From: Otis tarda
Taxonomy: Eukaryota > Chordata > Aves > Otidiformes > Otididae
Direction of reading: 5' to 3'
DNA length: 64,000 bases
Assembly: GCA_026413225.1 (NCBI GenBank)
Contig: CM048553.1
Location: 45,362,001-45,426,000 of the forward strand
A program made the translations under genes and the position numbers. Positions 1 through 13,498 of the stretch are shown here, one piece after another. Position 1 is the first letter of the stretch. Each line of letters opens with the position of its first letter. The notes under the pieces were generated by a model. That model had not been told where the DNA came from. It searched no databases and saw only the letters and a list, made by a program, of their open reading frames with translations.

Positions 1-3000
1 TAGACTTCTATAAAAAGGCTTGAACAGATATGTAAGTTATGAAAAATAAAGAACTCCTGGCTTCTTTGCAGCATCAGATAAGTTGGTGACACAATTTCTA
101 TAGATTTCTGGCCTGCCTCACATCTTAATTGCTATTGTTGGAGAAAATTATGGAGAACAGTTGGGCATCTAAATCTTTTCAAAGGGACTAATAAAACCAG
201 ATAATGCTTCAGTTCATTAGTTACTGAATATGATGTATAACAGCTGTGGTTTAAGCATTAATAAGAAATAATCCATAAATAATTAGAAATTTTTTAAAAA
301 AAATACTGAATTACTAGAAAGTATAATGGTGTCCTAAGATGAAAAAGTTGTCATGATGATGCAATTGATCAGATGTCTTGTGCTTTCAAGTTTATTAGTG
401 AGTGCATTGGTAGAATATTTATTTATTTAACAGATTGCCTCTGATGACTTATGTTTAAAGTTGCATCTGGTTTAAATACTTCCTGCAGTTTTCCAAGAGC
501 AGGACTAAGTTTCAGAAGTAGGACTGACTTGCTTTGCTTGCTTTCCAGCTGCTCTTGTAGAGCTTTTTTGAAAACAGCATGAGAGTACAAAAATACGTAA
601 GGGCAGAAGAGACCAGCTCCCTCAGTAGGAGATGATGTTTGCAGTATTTCACTTTATTTTTTGCTTTGCTTAACCCACTGCTTTTGCAGTTACTTCCTGG
701 AAACATGAGCACAGAATCTGCTTCCTTAGCGATTATCTTTACAGGGTTGTTGGTTTTTTTTTTTAACCTTCTTGTTGTCTTCTATGTTAGTTTCTTGCTC
801 AGGAGTGCTGATCTGGCTTTTTTTTTTCAATAGTGACGGTATAAGAAGTAATTGGTAATTGTAGTATTTAGGAAAAAATTATTTCTTCTGAAAGAAACCA
901 GGTCAATAGTTTCGAGGCATAAGGCCTAGACTTAACTGGAAAGAGGGGTGTATCGGTTCTCCTAGAGGCCAGTGAGGCTAGTGTACATGTGATAGTAATA
1001 AAACAAACCCTTATTCTTATGCTCTAGCTTAGTGCTTGTTTTCACGATTGAAATATACCTTAAAACCTCATATTAAAGCCCGGTATCTTTTTCAGCGTAG
1101 ATCTCTACTTGTGAGGTTTTATAGTGGATTGATAATAAAAATTAGAGCATACCAGGATTCCTGCTCTAATGAAAACCATTTCAGAAGCGTAAATGTAAGG
1201 AGACTCTGCACGGCGTACATCTCTTCAGGCAGGTGAATTTAGTGCATGTCACATCCAAACACACCCAGGAAAAGAAATTGTGTATTGTGATTCAGCAGCT
1301 GAATTTTAAGACCTAGATTCAACAAATGACCTGGACATTATTTTTTAATTTACTTTTAAGCCTAGACCTAAATGTTTTTCTGAACACAAATATATTTATA
1401 GATATGCTTAAAATTAAACATAAGCTTAAATACTCTGTTGAGCAGGGCTTGATATTACAAGCATGCTGGTGCGGTCAATAGGAGAGTGATGATCTGCCCT
1501 TACCCTTGTGATGGTCTGTGAGATGTTCTGTCAGAAACATAGCTATCAGCTTCCCTTGGGCAGCCTTTGCGGGTTTGGGTGTGTGTGTGTGCCCGTGTGT
1601 TCGTCATCTGAGAGGAAGAAACGGACGTCCTGTTACCAATTATAAATGGACCGGATGATGCTGTCTCTGCTTACGCTTTCCAACGCATTTTGTAATAAGC
1701 TTCTGTTTAGTTGCATCTCTCTCAGCTACGTTTTAATCGAACAGGCTGAAAGTCTCCCTGCTGGATGTTTTTTTCTTTTCAGTTTGGAGTTTTGAGTTTG
1801 CGTTTTTACATAAATGCCTTCCTCCTATTAAAAAAGGAGAAAATATAAAAATATGAAAATAAATATAGAATATTTATAAATATATAAAATTAAGATTACT
1901 GTTGTGTTGAGAAGACGCATTGTATCTGTGCTCTGAAGTAGCAATGCAAAGGTTGACAGAGGGCTTCCTCTGATCTAAAAACGTGCTTTATGATGCTCCT
2001 ATGAGAAAACTGCCCAAACTTGGCGAAGATACAAGTTTCTGAAATATCTTTGGTTTATGTGCTTTGTAGAGACTTAAAGGAGCACGGCAGGTGTAAGTGC
2101 CTGAACATTTCACCCGCACTGAGCGTATTCCAGTTGAGAGCTGAGGCAGACCTCGCTGTGCTGGAGTGGCAGGAGGCATTGAGTGTGAGGCAGGAAGGCT
2201 GCACCTCGGTCCTGGAGTTTCCATGGGGTTTTGGCAGGGAGGAGGAGAAAGCTTATTCTGGCTGAAATGAGGGAGAGATGGGTTCTGCTGGTTTGGGGAT
2301 AAACAGGGTAGGTGGAGCACACAGATTGTGGCAGGCATCTGGACTGTGTGTGCATGCGTATGTCTGCGGGAAGAGAAGACAAAGCCTCAAGCTGAATGGG
2401 AGATGTGAAGAAGCCTTGAAGTAGAACCAATGTGAAATAACTTTTTTTATCATTCCCCCTCTAGGATTTTGGACATGTCTGTGGATAAAATTAAATTTCG
2501 AAAGGAGTATCAGAGGTTTTTACTAAGGCAGATTCCGTTTCCATTTTACAAAAATTCCGTAATAATATATGGGATATGAGGTTTTAAAAGCAGCATTTAC
2601 CTGAGTAGTGGAAGAAAGGCCCTTTTTAAAGTCCCTTGGCTGTGATGGTTCTGCTCCATTAGCAAGAATCTATAATGAAGCCAGTTCAGTCTGAAAGTGG
2701 GAAGGAAAGTTTGGTTGTGCTTTCTTTTTATGTATATTGCAGAAATATTTAGTCATAAATTGATTTTATAGCTGTCTATTAAAGACAATTTAATTCAATT
2801 GAACTTCCTGAGCTTTATGGAAATTTTTCTTTGCCTTTATTACTCCCTTGACAGAATTATTTTTCACTTTCCTCCCGCCTTTTTTCTACTCTTGAGAAAA
2901 ATGCAAGACCCTCAAAGCTAAAAACTGTTGCCACAGAAAGACAGATTTTTTTTTTTTTTTTGGTCTGTTCTTAGTGTTTGATCTTAGCTTAGTTTAATGT

Positions 3001-4035
3001 CAGAATATAGTGGTCTGGGGGCCTAGCAAAGAATTTAATAATCTCCCTGCCTTCTGCTCTGACAGTAACATGATCTTGCAGTGATACTTTCCTTTACATT
3101 TGCAGAAGCATTTTGCATATACCGGTAGAGAACAGAGGTTCAAAGCGATGCGCCGTTTGCAGGTGTTGGCTTTTGTTGTGGGATTCCTTACCTGTGCAGA
3201 ATTAGTAACCAGAGACCATCTTATTTCATAGCGTGTACTGGTTTTAGGCTGGACTAGGTCCAGATCTCTGATTTTAATTTAAAGTTTTTATAAATATTAG
3301 ACTCTAAAATAGGCTTTTGATACACAGTTTCATTGAAGCCTCTCCAAGCTGATGTTTTCCATGCACCTTATCGGCTAACCAGTTATACAGCTACTGCTTA
3401 TGTTCTTCTTTTTTTTTTTTTCCAGTTGAGTAGATTTTGACAGGAATTGCTGCAGTCAGACCACTATAGAAATCAAATTAGCTGTTCAAAATTCCAGGAT
3501 TTTAACCCTAATTTGCATTTTCTGTTTTAGAAGAGACAAGGTTGGGGTCCCACTGCTGCAAAACACAGCTGCTGCTTCTACTCTTGTTGGTGGCTTTGCA
3601 GAACAGAATAGTTCTTCTGGCTCTCTAAGCACCTGGCACAAGACCACAAAGAGTTTGATGGCACTGCATTTATCAAGGGGGAGAAACTCATTGCTATTTC
3701 TCTCTGTGCCTGCTTGGCAGATTGCAAAATAGGAGGAGACTTTGCTGTTGGCATTGGAGAGCTTACAGCTTGTGTGAATGTTATCCTGGGTTTTGCTCGC
3801 AGTGAAATAGTCCTCTTGTAATCATGAAGGGCATGTTCTTGGAAACAACACTGCTTTTTAATGGTTGCAGTTAGAAATAATGATTGGCTTTGTAACCTGA
3901 TTTAACAAAAAAAAACCCTAAAATAAAAAAAAAAAACAAAACCAACTCTGAAGAAATTTTAATACTGGCCAAATACATTTGCACTACTTATGTAGCAAAT
4001 TTGGATGAACTTTCATATTTTCTTTTTATAATATA

Positions 4036-4070
4036 TTCATACTATGGTTAATGTAACTTCATAGTATGAA
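4036..4070. repeat. Perfect 11-bp inverted repeat (hairpin)
   Basis: TTCATACTATG at 4036-4046 is followed after a 13-base spacer by its exact reverse complement CATAGTATGAA at 4060-4070. It could fold as a short stem-loop in the ANO10 pre-mRNA. Nothing nearby suggests a transposon end or a regulatory role, and inverted repeats of this length arise by chance in AT-rich introns. Confidence 0.7.
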
Positions 4071-7000
4071 GGAGAATTTTGCTGTCTATTCTGGTTATTT
4101 GTACTGTAGCCTTTAAGTAATTTCTTTTTTGAAAGCAGATGTCTCCTTTTTGTGGATATGACTTGCAGGAATTATGCTAAAACAAGATTAAGAAATCAGT
4201 ACAGAATATGAATGGACACAACTACTCATCTGTCTACTTTTTCCTTCAATTTCTCTTGAAAAACTACTTACAGGTCCTTAGTCAAATGGCAATTCCAAAA
4301 TGCGATATAAACTGTTAATAAAATTAGATACTTTTTCTTTTAAAAAGGTTACATGAATAATATGACCCACATTGATCATTTCTGCCAGTTACCTTCCCAA
4401 TTTTATTAATATTACTCCTAATTTGCAAGTAGGAACAGCTGGAGAAGTTATCCAAGGGAGGCTGTCGCTCTGATGTCTTTTTTCAGGTTCACTGGGAGTT
4501 ACGAGGTGGAATTGAACTGAATTTGCAATCTCTTAAGCCCAGTGTTTTTTCTGAGGTCACAGTCTTGCACTCAGGGACACCCCACAGAGTTCTGCACACT
4601 TCGACTGATGAAGCTTTGTTTTAATGGGAGGGAAAAGAGCATTAAAAAGCCATTCTGATGAGGGGTAAACCAAAGATCTGTCTAAGCCCGTCATTTTTAT
4701 GGTGGCCTGTAGTGGATGCCTACGAAAGAGGGTGACAGTAGAGCAAGGAAAAGAAGTGACTTTCCCCATCTGTACTCCAACTTTTCAGCCCTCTCTGCTT
4801 GAAGGCTTTCTGAATCAGAGGTTCAGAGGTTCTGCCTTCATGTTTAAGGCTGTGTCCTTGTGTTTACCGGCTATGAATTGTGCTAGCATGAAAACTGACT
4901 TCATTTCTGACCAACAGCTAGCTTGTGTCAAAGGCAGTTGTCAGTACATATGGGTAACAGGTAGCCTATTGCCAGAAAACACATCTCTGGAATACTGCTG
5001 AACTGCTAGGCTGTGCTTAGTTGACACAACAATAAAACTCTCCACATGGTGAAGCAGTTAAAACGCGTTGCGCTTCTAAGTCTATTTTTAAAAATACAGT
5101 GTTTTGCAGGATTAACTGCAGCATTTTTGCTGATTTTATTTCTGGTTTTCCTAGACGTCTCTTCTGTTCCTTCCTCACCCCTATAAAAAATGGGAAAAAC
5201 TTAGTCAGTCTCTGTCCTCATGTTATTATTTAAGTTTTCCTTGAAATGATTTTGATTTATTTTCTTAAAAATTGTTTGGATTTGGAGCTCCCTTGAAGTC
5301 TCTGTGTAAAGTTACTAGCTCAGCTTATATTTTCAAGGATCCTGAAAGCAACAATGGAACAATTAAAGTTCCAAAATATGATTCTCCCTCTTCAATATGA
5401 TAAAAAAAATACATTTTTTTTCTTTGGTTTAGGAAAGTGAGATGAAACCTAGTCCAAAGGACTTTGGACGGCTAGAATCTACATTGTGTGATGCTGAGGG
5501 GTTTTTTTCAACTGAAATGTCCATTGTAACTTTTCAGATAAATATCCCTGTCCAAATCCCTCAGTTTCTGCTAGGTCTGTCAGTCATTTGCCCTCAATGT
5601 AAGATTTTATCCTGCTCTTGATATCTAGTTTTGAGTTACTCCAAATTTGATCTCCTTATTTTCCTATTTCTAAACCAAAATTTTATCTGTAGATTAGTTG
5701 TTCCCCTTCAATCTGTGATTCCTTATGACTCTATTCTGCATAGGAGTACTATTTGTCTTATTTTTTTTATTACTGTCTTCAACATTTTATGTTTTTCCAT
5801 TTAAGAGATTCCTCCAGTGCTAGCTCTGAGACATATTTTATTGTTATGTATGTCTAGCATAAACCAACACTGTTTGCTATTTTTTTTTTTTTTTGCAGGA
5901 AAGGTTCCTTAGTAGCAGACATTATTAAGTTGAGTGGGAAAAGAAAATTTGGATGAATGGGAGAATGGTTTACTATTGACATAATTTTTTTAAATAATGC
6001 AATATTACCCATTGCGTTATACAGCAGACATTCTAATTGCTTAATTAGCCTCTTAATCTGTGCTCAGGTTTTCATTGATGATATATTAGCATTGCATTAA
6101 TTTTCAGTCTTCCTTTCACCTCTTTAAAGTATTATGCCTTGCACTAACGCTTGTTTCTGGGAGCTACTAACTATTTTTCTGTACTACATTTTAAAAACAA
6201 TTTCAAGTATGGCTTTGTTTTTGTTCTCTTACTTGTTACTATTATCTGATTTCTTACTTTAACTCTTACTTATTGGAATTGGCTTATTTAGAGTTTCACT
6301 ATCACTCCTGCAAAGTCTGTAGTGGTTTTGCTAGCTTCTTGCTCACATATTTCCAGAATCTCAGGGATTTTTGGTCTGTCATGTTGTTATTCACCTGCTC
6401 AAGTGCATCAAGATCACATAGTTGAGCAAAATATATTTCAGAAAGGAGCACTGCTCTGTTCCATTGTATGAAAAAATCAGGGAAATTTGATAAGTAGCTT
6501 GGACATGCAATCTAAATTTAAGCATGTCTACAAGTATCATGCCAGTGGAACTTAAGCACATGCTTAAAGTTAAGTACATATATTTAAGTGTTCCCTTATA
6601 CTGGTCAGGTTTTTCTCAGCTAGGAGCAAGTTCCTGCATACAAACATGCAGCATACTGTTGACTCAGCCCTTGATAAAATAAGATTTAATGATTGTTGTT
6701 TAGATGATATTTATATTTGACATAAATGAAGAAACAAAATCACTGACTTGACAGATTGGTACTTGTTTTTGGTGAAATGAGGGGAATGATGCATGTTTAA
6801 GTGAAATTTAAAGACTGGTCAATTACTAGGTTCAACAGAACTTCATGCTTGTTTTCTCTGAAATAAGTTTATAATATTTTCAGATAAATTATTACTAATT
6901 TGGCATCTTATATGTGGAATGATTCTCCATTTCCAGGAAAGTTTCTGTTCATGAGTGTGCCACTTCTTTAAAGACCGTATTTTACTTTGTTTTATTCTCT

Positions 7001-7159
7001 CTGTTCTGCTTTCTCAGGAGTGCTTTTAGGTTTCAATAACTTCTCTAATGCAGAGATCCTGTGTGTGTTCTTTTTTTTTACAATGTGCTCATGACATACA
7101 TATATGCATGTATGTATGTTGTTATAATTGCATCTAATTGTATGTAATTATATGTGTGC

Positions 7160-7178
7160 ATATATATATATATATATG
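7160..7178. repeat. (AT)n microsatellite
   Basis: An uninterrupted alternating A/T run lies in a wider ATG/TAT-rich tract that begins near 7095. It sits about 380 bases upstream of the ANO10 penultimate exon and is likely length-polymorphic. Confidence 0.85.
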
Positions 7179-7559
7179 TACAAATTTCAGTATGAAACTG
7201 TGTGTGCTGGCTGCCATAATTCGATTTCTATGCATCAATAGTATGTTTTAAAAGCTATTATTTTGTCTGGAATCACAAAGACGAAATTGAATTAGAAATT
7301 TATAGTACGTAGTGAAAATAGGATTATTATGGAAATAAGCCAAACAATATGTGTTTATATTCAAATTATGAATGACTGTAAATAGAAAAAATATGGAGTA
7401 GCTGAGGCTCAATGTGGTTATGGTATGCTATCTGTGTTGTATGTGTCACAAGAAATAATTGTTTATACCTCTATTACAAAAATTTGAAATAATATTATGC
7501 TGTTCTCTCTACGCTTCAAAGTCTATAGAATAATATTTTTCTTTTTATTTTCTTTCCAG

Positions 7560-7676
7560 CACTTGCTACTAGCAATAAAGTTTATCATGGCGTTTGTAAT
7601 TCCGGATAAACCAAGAGATATCCAGATAAAACTAGCCAAATTGGAGTTTGAATCTCTAGAGGCTCTCAAACAACAG
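7560..7676 (+). CDS. ANO10: ANO10 penultimate coding exon (end of last TM helix and cytosolic tail)
   Basis: This 117-bp exon (39 codons, phase 0 at both ends) belongs to anoctamin-10/TMEM16K, a calcium-regulated ER phospholipid scramblase; loss of human ANO10 causes recessive cerebellar ataxia. The frame reads [18 protein letters not shown], the end of the last membrane helix, then an amphipathic tail with [16 protein letters not shown]. This closely matches the remembered human C-terminus. The acceptor is a strong pyrimidine tract ending TTTCCAG at 7559, and the donor is CAACAG|GTAAGA at 7676/7677. The Asp of PDKP corresponds by my count to human Asp615, which I recall as part of a third calcium site between TM2 and TM10. 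The exon splices in frame to 48014-48049, rebuilding the QQQMKL junction. Earlier exons are outside the window. Confidence 0.95.
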
Positions 7677-7927
7677 GTAAGAGCAACTGACACACCGAAC
7701 AAGGAAAAGCATCGGTGGCCTGAAGGAAAAATAAACAAGGGAGATTCTGCTTTTGGTTTAGATGGATAGATACCTCAGTCCTGGGATTTTGTTAATTCCT
7801 GTTTATGTTGTATTAAGATTAGCTAGGTAAAGCTGTTCTATCACCACGGGTTGTGGTGGCAGAGCTGGGGTGGCTGGGTGGGGTGTGGAACAGTCACTGG
7901 TAGTACAGTGTACAGCAGAGACTATTG

Positions 7928-7933
7928 AATAAA
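7928..7933 (+). terminator. ANO10: Candidate intronic polyadenylation signal (AATAAA)
   Basis: If the donor at 7677 is not used, the ANO10 frame continues for 30 codons beyond Gln-Gln to a TAG at 7767-7769. About 160 bases further on lies a canonical AATAAA, followed by GT-rich sequence (about 7942-7975). Together these would make a composite terminal exon ending near 7955, giving a protein with a different tail. No transcript evidence is available here, and AATAAA is frequent by chance in AT-rich introns. Confidence 0.3.
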
Positions 7934-10900
7934 TAGAAAACAGTGCTGGTTTGCCTCTACATATTGGGTTGTAAACTGTAGCATTTCACATACTGCTTAA
8001 TTTTCTGTTAACCCATCACTGCTTAAGAAGTGTAGCAGAGAGATGGAAGTTTTAAGAGTCATCTGTCCTTCCGACCTGCCAATGTATGTCAGTCAACACC
8101 AGGAAAATGGTTTTCCTTTTCAGATAGCTTGAAATTCCTGGTATGGCCAGTAACATAGCAACTTGTAATGTCTGTTGTCCTTGTGTGTGCAAATGTACTT
8201 TGTTTATATTCTCACTTTTAAAGGACATTGGGCTGCATGAAACCTTGTTTCATCCCCTGGAGGTGTTTGTTGTTGCAACACTGGGATTTCTTTCATTGAT
8301 GAAATACCCTCACAAATTAAACAATTACCTTGGCTGTAATATAAACAGAAATTGTAAACAGGCTGAGCATGTTTGAAATAATTGTTTTGAGAACTAAGTA
8401 TGTATGAGGGAGCAGTAATGTTGCCTTATTTCACTGTCCATACAGTATTCTCATTTTATTGCATAAATAAGGTGTATTTTACAATATACTTAAGAAGCAT
8501 TCCAAACCAATTTAGGAAAGTAAGGAACTAAGTTTTTCTACTGAAAATTTCTGGTTTTAAAAAGTAATTGCATAGAGGGAGTGGTGGAGATCACAAGAGA
8601 TGCAGAATCCTATGAGATGAGGTTCAGTAGGATACAGAGATTCTATGGAGCTGATTTTGCAATGGCAGTGTTCTTTAGGAGTTTCTGACTATACCATGCT
8701 AGGTAGGATTTCTAAGCTACCTCACATATCAGGGAAAAAAAAAACCAACCAACCAACATGCAGCTGCGGAGACCAGTTCACCTGTTTATTGTTAGCTCAG
8801 GTATTTTTACGTTGCAGTGCATGGTTTTACATTAACATGTTATTTGTGTGCTCCACATGCAGATGTATAACCTCCTCTGTCTTGTGTTTTTTGTGTAGAA
8901 TGGGAGGCTGCTTTTTAAAACACCTACCGTAGCTGCGTGTGACAAAATGATCTCTGAATCCTGGACAAACTGAGCTTGTAAACAATACACTGTCTTTTCT
9001 AGTTAAAACCCCACAGTTTTCTGTGATACTAGAACATTGCTGTTGAGGTCAGCACTGTCTTCTGTAATTGGCCATAACAAAGAAAATCCAAATTACAATT
9101 GAACCTAATGCCTGATAGTTTTGTTTTGCCTTTCTCCGGTATGTCGATGTGACGATACCAGGAGCTGGTCATGGATCTCATGTACTTTTTAGATAATATT
9201 AAAAGGAACAGGACTACATTTCTATTTTAGTTGTTCACTCTCTGTTTTCATTTTGTAGACAGGCAAAACTAGGTCATCCACTGGAACCTTAAGCTCAAGT
9301 GAATGTAGTCACCTTTGGTTATAATGTGCCAACTGGAATATATACAGAGTCTCTCTCAAGATGAGTGTGTGTGTGTCAGCAGTTGGGACTTCATCTCCTG
9401 TCCTTGCATCTGTGCATTGCCTACAATAATATATGCTAGATTCTCAGGTCTTCAGGGTTGTTTCATTAATTCAGTGGTAAAAGGTTAGTCTGAATTTCAG
9501 AGCCAGAAGCCTGGCAGTTCTCATCTAATACTTTCAGGTTTCAGGATCCAGGAAGAATATTGGCTGGTTTTCAGGTGCCTTCATAGGTACTTCAAACACA
9601 AGTGTCTACCACTACATTTTTAGATTTCCTCTAATTGATACTGTGCTATGTATCCCATAGACATGTAAAGATTTGGGCTTTTTTTTCCTGGTGCCCTAGT
9701 TTCTGAGTGGAAAATATCTGCATTTAAAATAATACATTGCAGTGCAAAAAGACAGTGAAACATTTATTTTAGAAGCACATTTTCTAGTTCTTCCTCTTGT
9801 TACTGAGAGTCATTATGGTAATTTACACTGTATATCTTACTTTCAAGCAAAAAGCAACAACAAAATCCCCATAAACAACTGTTTAAAAAAACAAACATAA
9901 AAGTCTGGGGCAAATGTGTTGTGGGGTCACATGTCACCAAGAAACTGGTTTGTATACTTTTTTGCAAGTATGCATCACATTCCTCTCTTGATGCTATCCA
10001 GACATGCATGCCATCGTGTTTTACCATACGAGCTTTTAGAGTACTGCTGTCTTGGGATGTAGCTATTAGAAGGGTATTAATACTATCAGACTGTAAACCT
10101 GTAAGATGCCAGAATAGATTATTGGGCTCTGTATATAGGGTATGGAGAGAAAATCTCCTAATACAGCTGCTTTGAATAGTTGTATTGATTATGCTTGGGA
10201 TCTTTAACTTCAGACAGTGTGAGCACCTTTAAATTTTCATTAACACTAAGCTAATTGCTTTTTAACTTGGTGCAGGGGGACTGTAACTATAGGTGTCCAA
10301 ATCCATTTGAAGACTGAGTTAGTGTCTACTTGAAAGGGATTTTAGGGAATATAGTGTCTCGACTCCGTAATAGAGATAAGCAATCATCATTAGAGCTTGT
10401 TAAAGCTTCCTATATGGTGAAAAATGACATAATTAAAAAAAATCATTTTATATTGGAATGACAGTCTTGTTTTGAAGTTCTCAAACTTTAAGAAAGGTTT
10501 TTAGGAATTTCTAAAATGTTTCTTTGAAACATTTCTTTATGTAGTTTGTGTTAAGATTGTTGAAAGGGAGTGGACCATTGAATGGGTTGTAATAATTTGA
10601 TCTATTTTGAAAATACTGTGTTTTGATACACTTGAAGTATCATAACAAAGTTTGTTGACATAACTCAAGACAAAATACTTTAACCTTTCTGAATCCAGAC
10701 TGGGGAATACACTACATCAGGAGGCTTTGCTTCAAATTTCCCTGTGTCCTTCAGTGTAAAGAATGGTAGAGGAGGCTGGTTAGACTCTGTTTTGGGAGGA
10801 GCAGGGCTGGGGCAGAGAATAAATTACTGTAAACTCTTTAATAGAGAACTAAGGAGAATATGGGTCAAGATTTTTGGAAGAGGAGCAGGAGCGATTCCAT

Positions 10901-12130
10901 TCACACTCCCTAAAGTGTTTGCCAATTTCTTTGTCACCTGGAAGGAAGCCTGGATGCTGGGCAACTAGGCATGGCTACTGTCTGCTACGTGGGTGATGGA
11001 CCCTTTTCTGGTGAGCATCACGATCCCTCTTAGGGAAGTAGCTAGCTGCTAAAGTGGGATGCAGTGCACCAGGCTCCCTTTGCTTCTTTGCAGTACTCTG
11101 CTCTGTTGTATCTGTTTCTTGCAAGTGCCAACTCTTTGGTCTAGTTCCTATTTTAAGGAAGAGAGACCAAGTATAGATGTGTCTGCAACTAGCAAGGGAA
11201 TAGTCAGTTAGTTCTTCAGTGGTTTGGGAGTTACCATAGGCGTAGGTGAGGGCCAGTGCTGTAAAACTAGTGTGAGGACACTGTTTAGCATTTTCAGGGT
11301 AGTGACAGTGAAAGCTGCATTGATAAGCATTCTAGCTTCTGGACAGATCAAAGCTTAATGAATAGACAAAAGGCCCTTATGGTTGGAGATGGGTCAGCAG
11401 TCTATCCTTAGAAAAGGTCTAAGTTCCAGAAACACAACACAACCACAGGTTAAACAGCATAGCTTGCATTTAGTGGACTAGATTGCAGTCATGTTTTTGC
11501 GTATTCTGAGATCTTCCTAGTATTACCTTCTTCAAATTGAGGGAAACATCAAATTAATACCTTCATTCTGCACTGAAACTAGACCCAGGCAAAACAAGCG
11601 AGAGACAAATTAGGGGGAAATAATTATTCATGCAATTATTTTCTGAGCGTGAAATACAAAGAGTAGCAACTCCAACGTGATGTATTACTAGTAGCCATTT
11701 TTCAAGGAAAAATAAAGTTTTAAATGGTGAAGAATGGTGTATCTTTTCACAAAGTGCAACTACCTAGAAAGCATCAGTATTAGCTCCGAAAACAAAAGCT
11801 TATTGATGTAAAAATGCTTGTGTTTTTATGGTGCTTTTCCATTAAAAAATCTGAATTATATAAATTGGATAAAGATCTTTTTCCTTATAGCACCTCCTTC
11901 ACTATCTCAGCAGAATAAACATAGCCCTGATAGCACCAATAAAGAAATAAATTTTAGTGCAAAAGTTTGCTTTTTCAGAGGAACTGCAGGGGAAAAGAAA
12001 TCTGTCCTTAAGCTGGAGCAGAAATGCAGATGTAGAGATTTTTTTGTTCTGTGCATCCCTTCCCAGTTCCCTCTCCACCCCCAGCCCTTACCTCCAATGG
12101 GACCTAATCTCTGAACATCCCACCATCCCT

Positions 12131-12182
12131 GTGCTCTAGCTTTTTTCTTTGTGTTCTAGCTTCTTTTCTTTGTGTTCTAGCC
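12131..12182. repeat. Short tandem repeat, about 21-bp unit, 2.5 copies
   Basis: The unit GTGTTCTAGCTTCTTTTCTTT and near-copies run head to tail, with GTGCTCTAGC, GTGTTCTAGC and GTGTTCTAGC starting at 12131, 12151 and 12172. It is a local slippage-type duplication in the ANO10 intron with no evident function. Confidence 0.75.
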
Positions 12183-13460
12183 ATCAGTGGCCAGTATCTT
12201 TTAACAGGAATGCCTTTTCCTTTTGATAAGTGAAGCCTTTCAATGCTATCTCTGAGGAAGCGCGTCCATCTGTTGGATATCTGGTGTCCATCTGTAAATG
12301 CTGCAGCAGAAAGAGACTCCAGATAGATAACGTGCTCATGAGCAAAGGCCCTGGTCAGCTGATTGACAGTTGTCATCCTTCCTCAACTGCCAGTAATGAA
12401 AATGGTCAAGCTGATTGAACACCAGCCCTGAAAACAGGCCTGCTTTATCCTCCCTGGTGTATTTCTTTTCAGAGTAGGATAAAGCAATACAGTCATTCAG
12501 CCTGGGCCAAGTGGAGAAAGACCTTTTACTCTTTCATACAATATCACTCATGGTGGTTGTACCATCTACATATAATTGCTTAGTGGCGGTGGTATAGTCT
12601 GAATATCCATAAACAATTGCTTCCATTACTTTAGAGTGAGATCTAGGTATCTGTAAGTCAGTAGTGCTCATTCTTAATAATTTCCAGCAGAATAACAAAT
12701 TTTCCAAAGCAACAGTAGGTGCAATGTTCACTGGGATTCCATTTCCTGGAAACGGATCTCGTCTCTCAGTTCTCTCTCCAGGAAGTGCAGGAACTGGAGA
12801 ATGCTGTGACTGACCTCTGCGTCGTCTTTGTTGACCAAAGGCTTCTTCAAAACACGATAGTGAGACAACGGCAGAAAGAGGCAGGTGTCTGTTCGTGTAG
12901 GTGTAGTCATATGGAAAGTTTCAGCTCTTTCTCTCTGCTCCTTCAGGTGTTCTGGCATGTAAAAGTTACTGTTCTCTCCAATAAAAACCTTCCAGTAATT
13001 TCAGTACTTTAACATTGCAATTCACTGCATTGCAGCAGCTCTAATAATTGCAAAGCTTTCTGGTTGCTGACTGCAATGGCTGGACATTGCCATTTCCCCT
13101 AGGAATAGTACCCACTAGCACTAATCACATCCTTTCTAGGAAGAATACACCGAGTTTTAGTGTGCTGGCCCATCTGACCCCGGTCCTGTTAGAGTGCTTA
13201 CCTTCTCTGACAACAGCTTTCTGTAGCTCAGAGCAAAAGGAAAAAGTACTGCTAACTTAAGGGTCTTCTGACTGGGCAACATTTACGCTTGATCCTTTCA
13301 CCTCTTCAAGCCGTTCTTGCTGAGATTTTCTATTTGCCAATATGTCGTATGTCTGAGAATATCACCATGGGTGTGATGGGCCAACATAGCTGCTTCAGCT
13401 AGCAGTGAGCCTCAGAAATGTCCCTTCCTTTTTTTGGTGGGGGAAGAAATAGAACAGGCT

Positions 13461-13498
13461 CTTTTTTTTCTTTCTTTCTTTCTTTTTTTTTTTTTTTT
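13461..13498. repeat. Pyrimidine tract with (CTTT)n and poly-T
   Basis: A run of T, then CTTT repeats, then about 16 T in a row, ends at AA. It is a simple low-complexity pyrimidine tract in the ANO10 intron. A splice role is unlikely, because no exon-like sequence follows it. Confidence 0.8.

Larger units (their letters stand above)
1..7559 (+). other. ANO10: ANO10 intron (3' part of the intron before the penultimate exon)
   Basis: This AT-rich stretch lies upstream of the acceptor at 7558-7559. I looked for the preceding ANO10 coding exon, whose human counterpart encodes the end of transmembrane segments 9-10, and did not find it, so that exon should lie before position 1. Several long T runs are present (for example 2946-2961 and about 5881-5894), and no T-rich stretch forms a gene. 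The short reading frames here have no recognisable protein content. Repeats worth naming, a hairpin at 4036-4070 and an AT microsatellite at 7160-7178, are listed separately. Confidence 0.75.
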
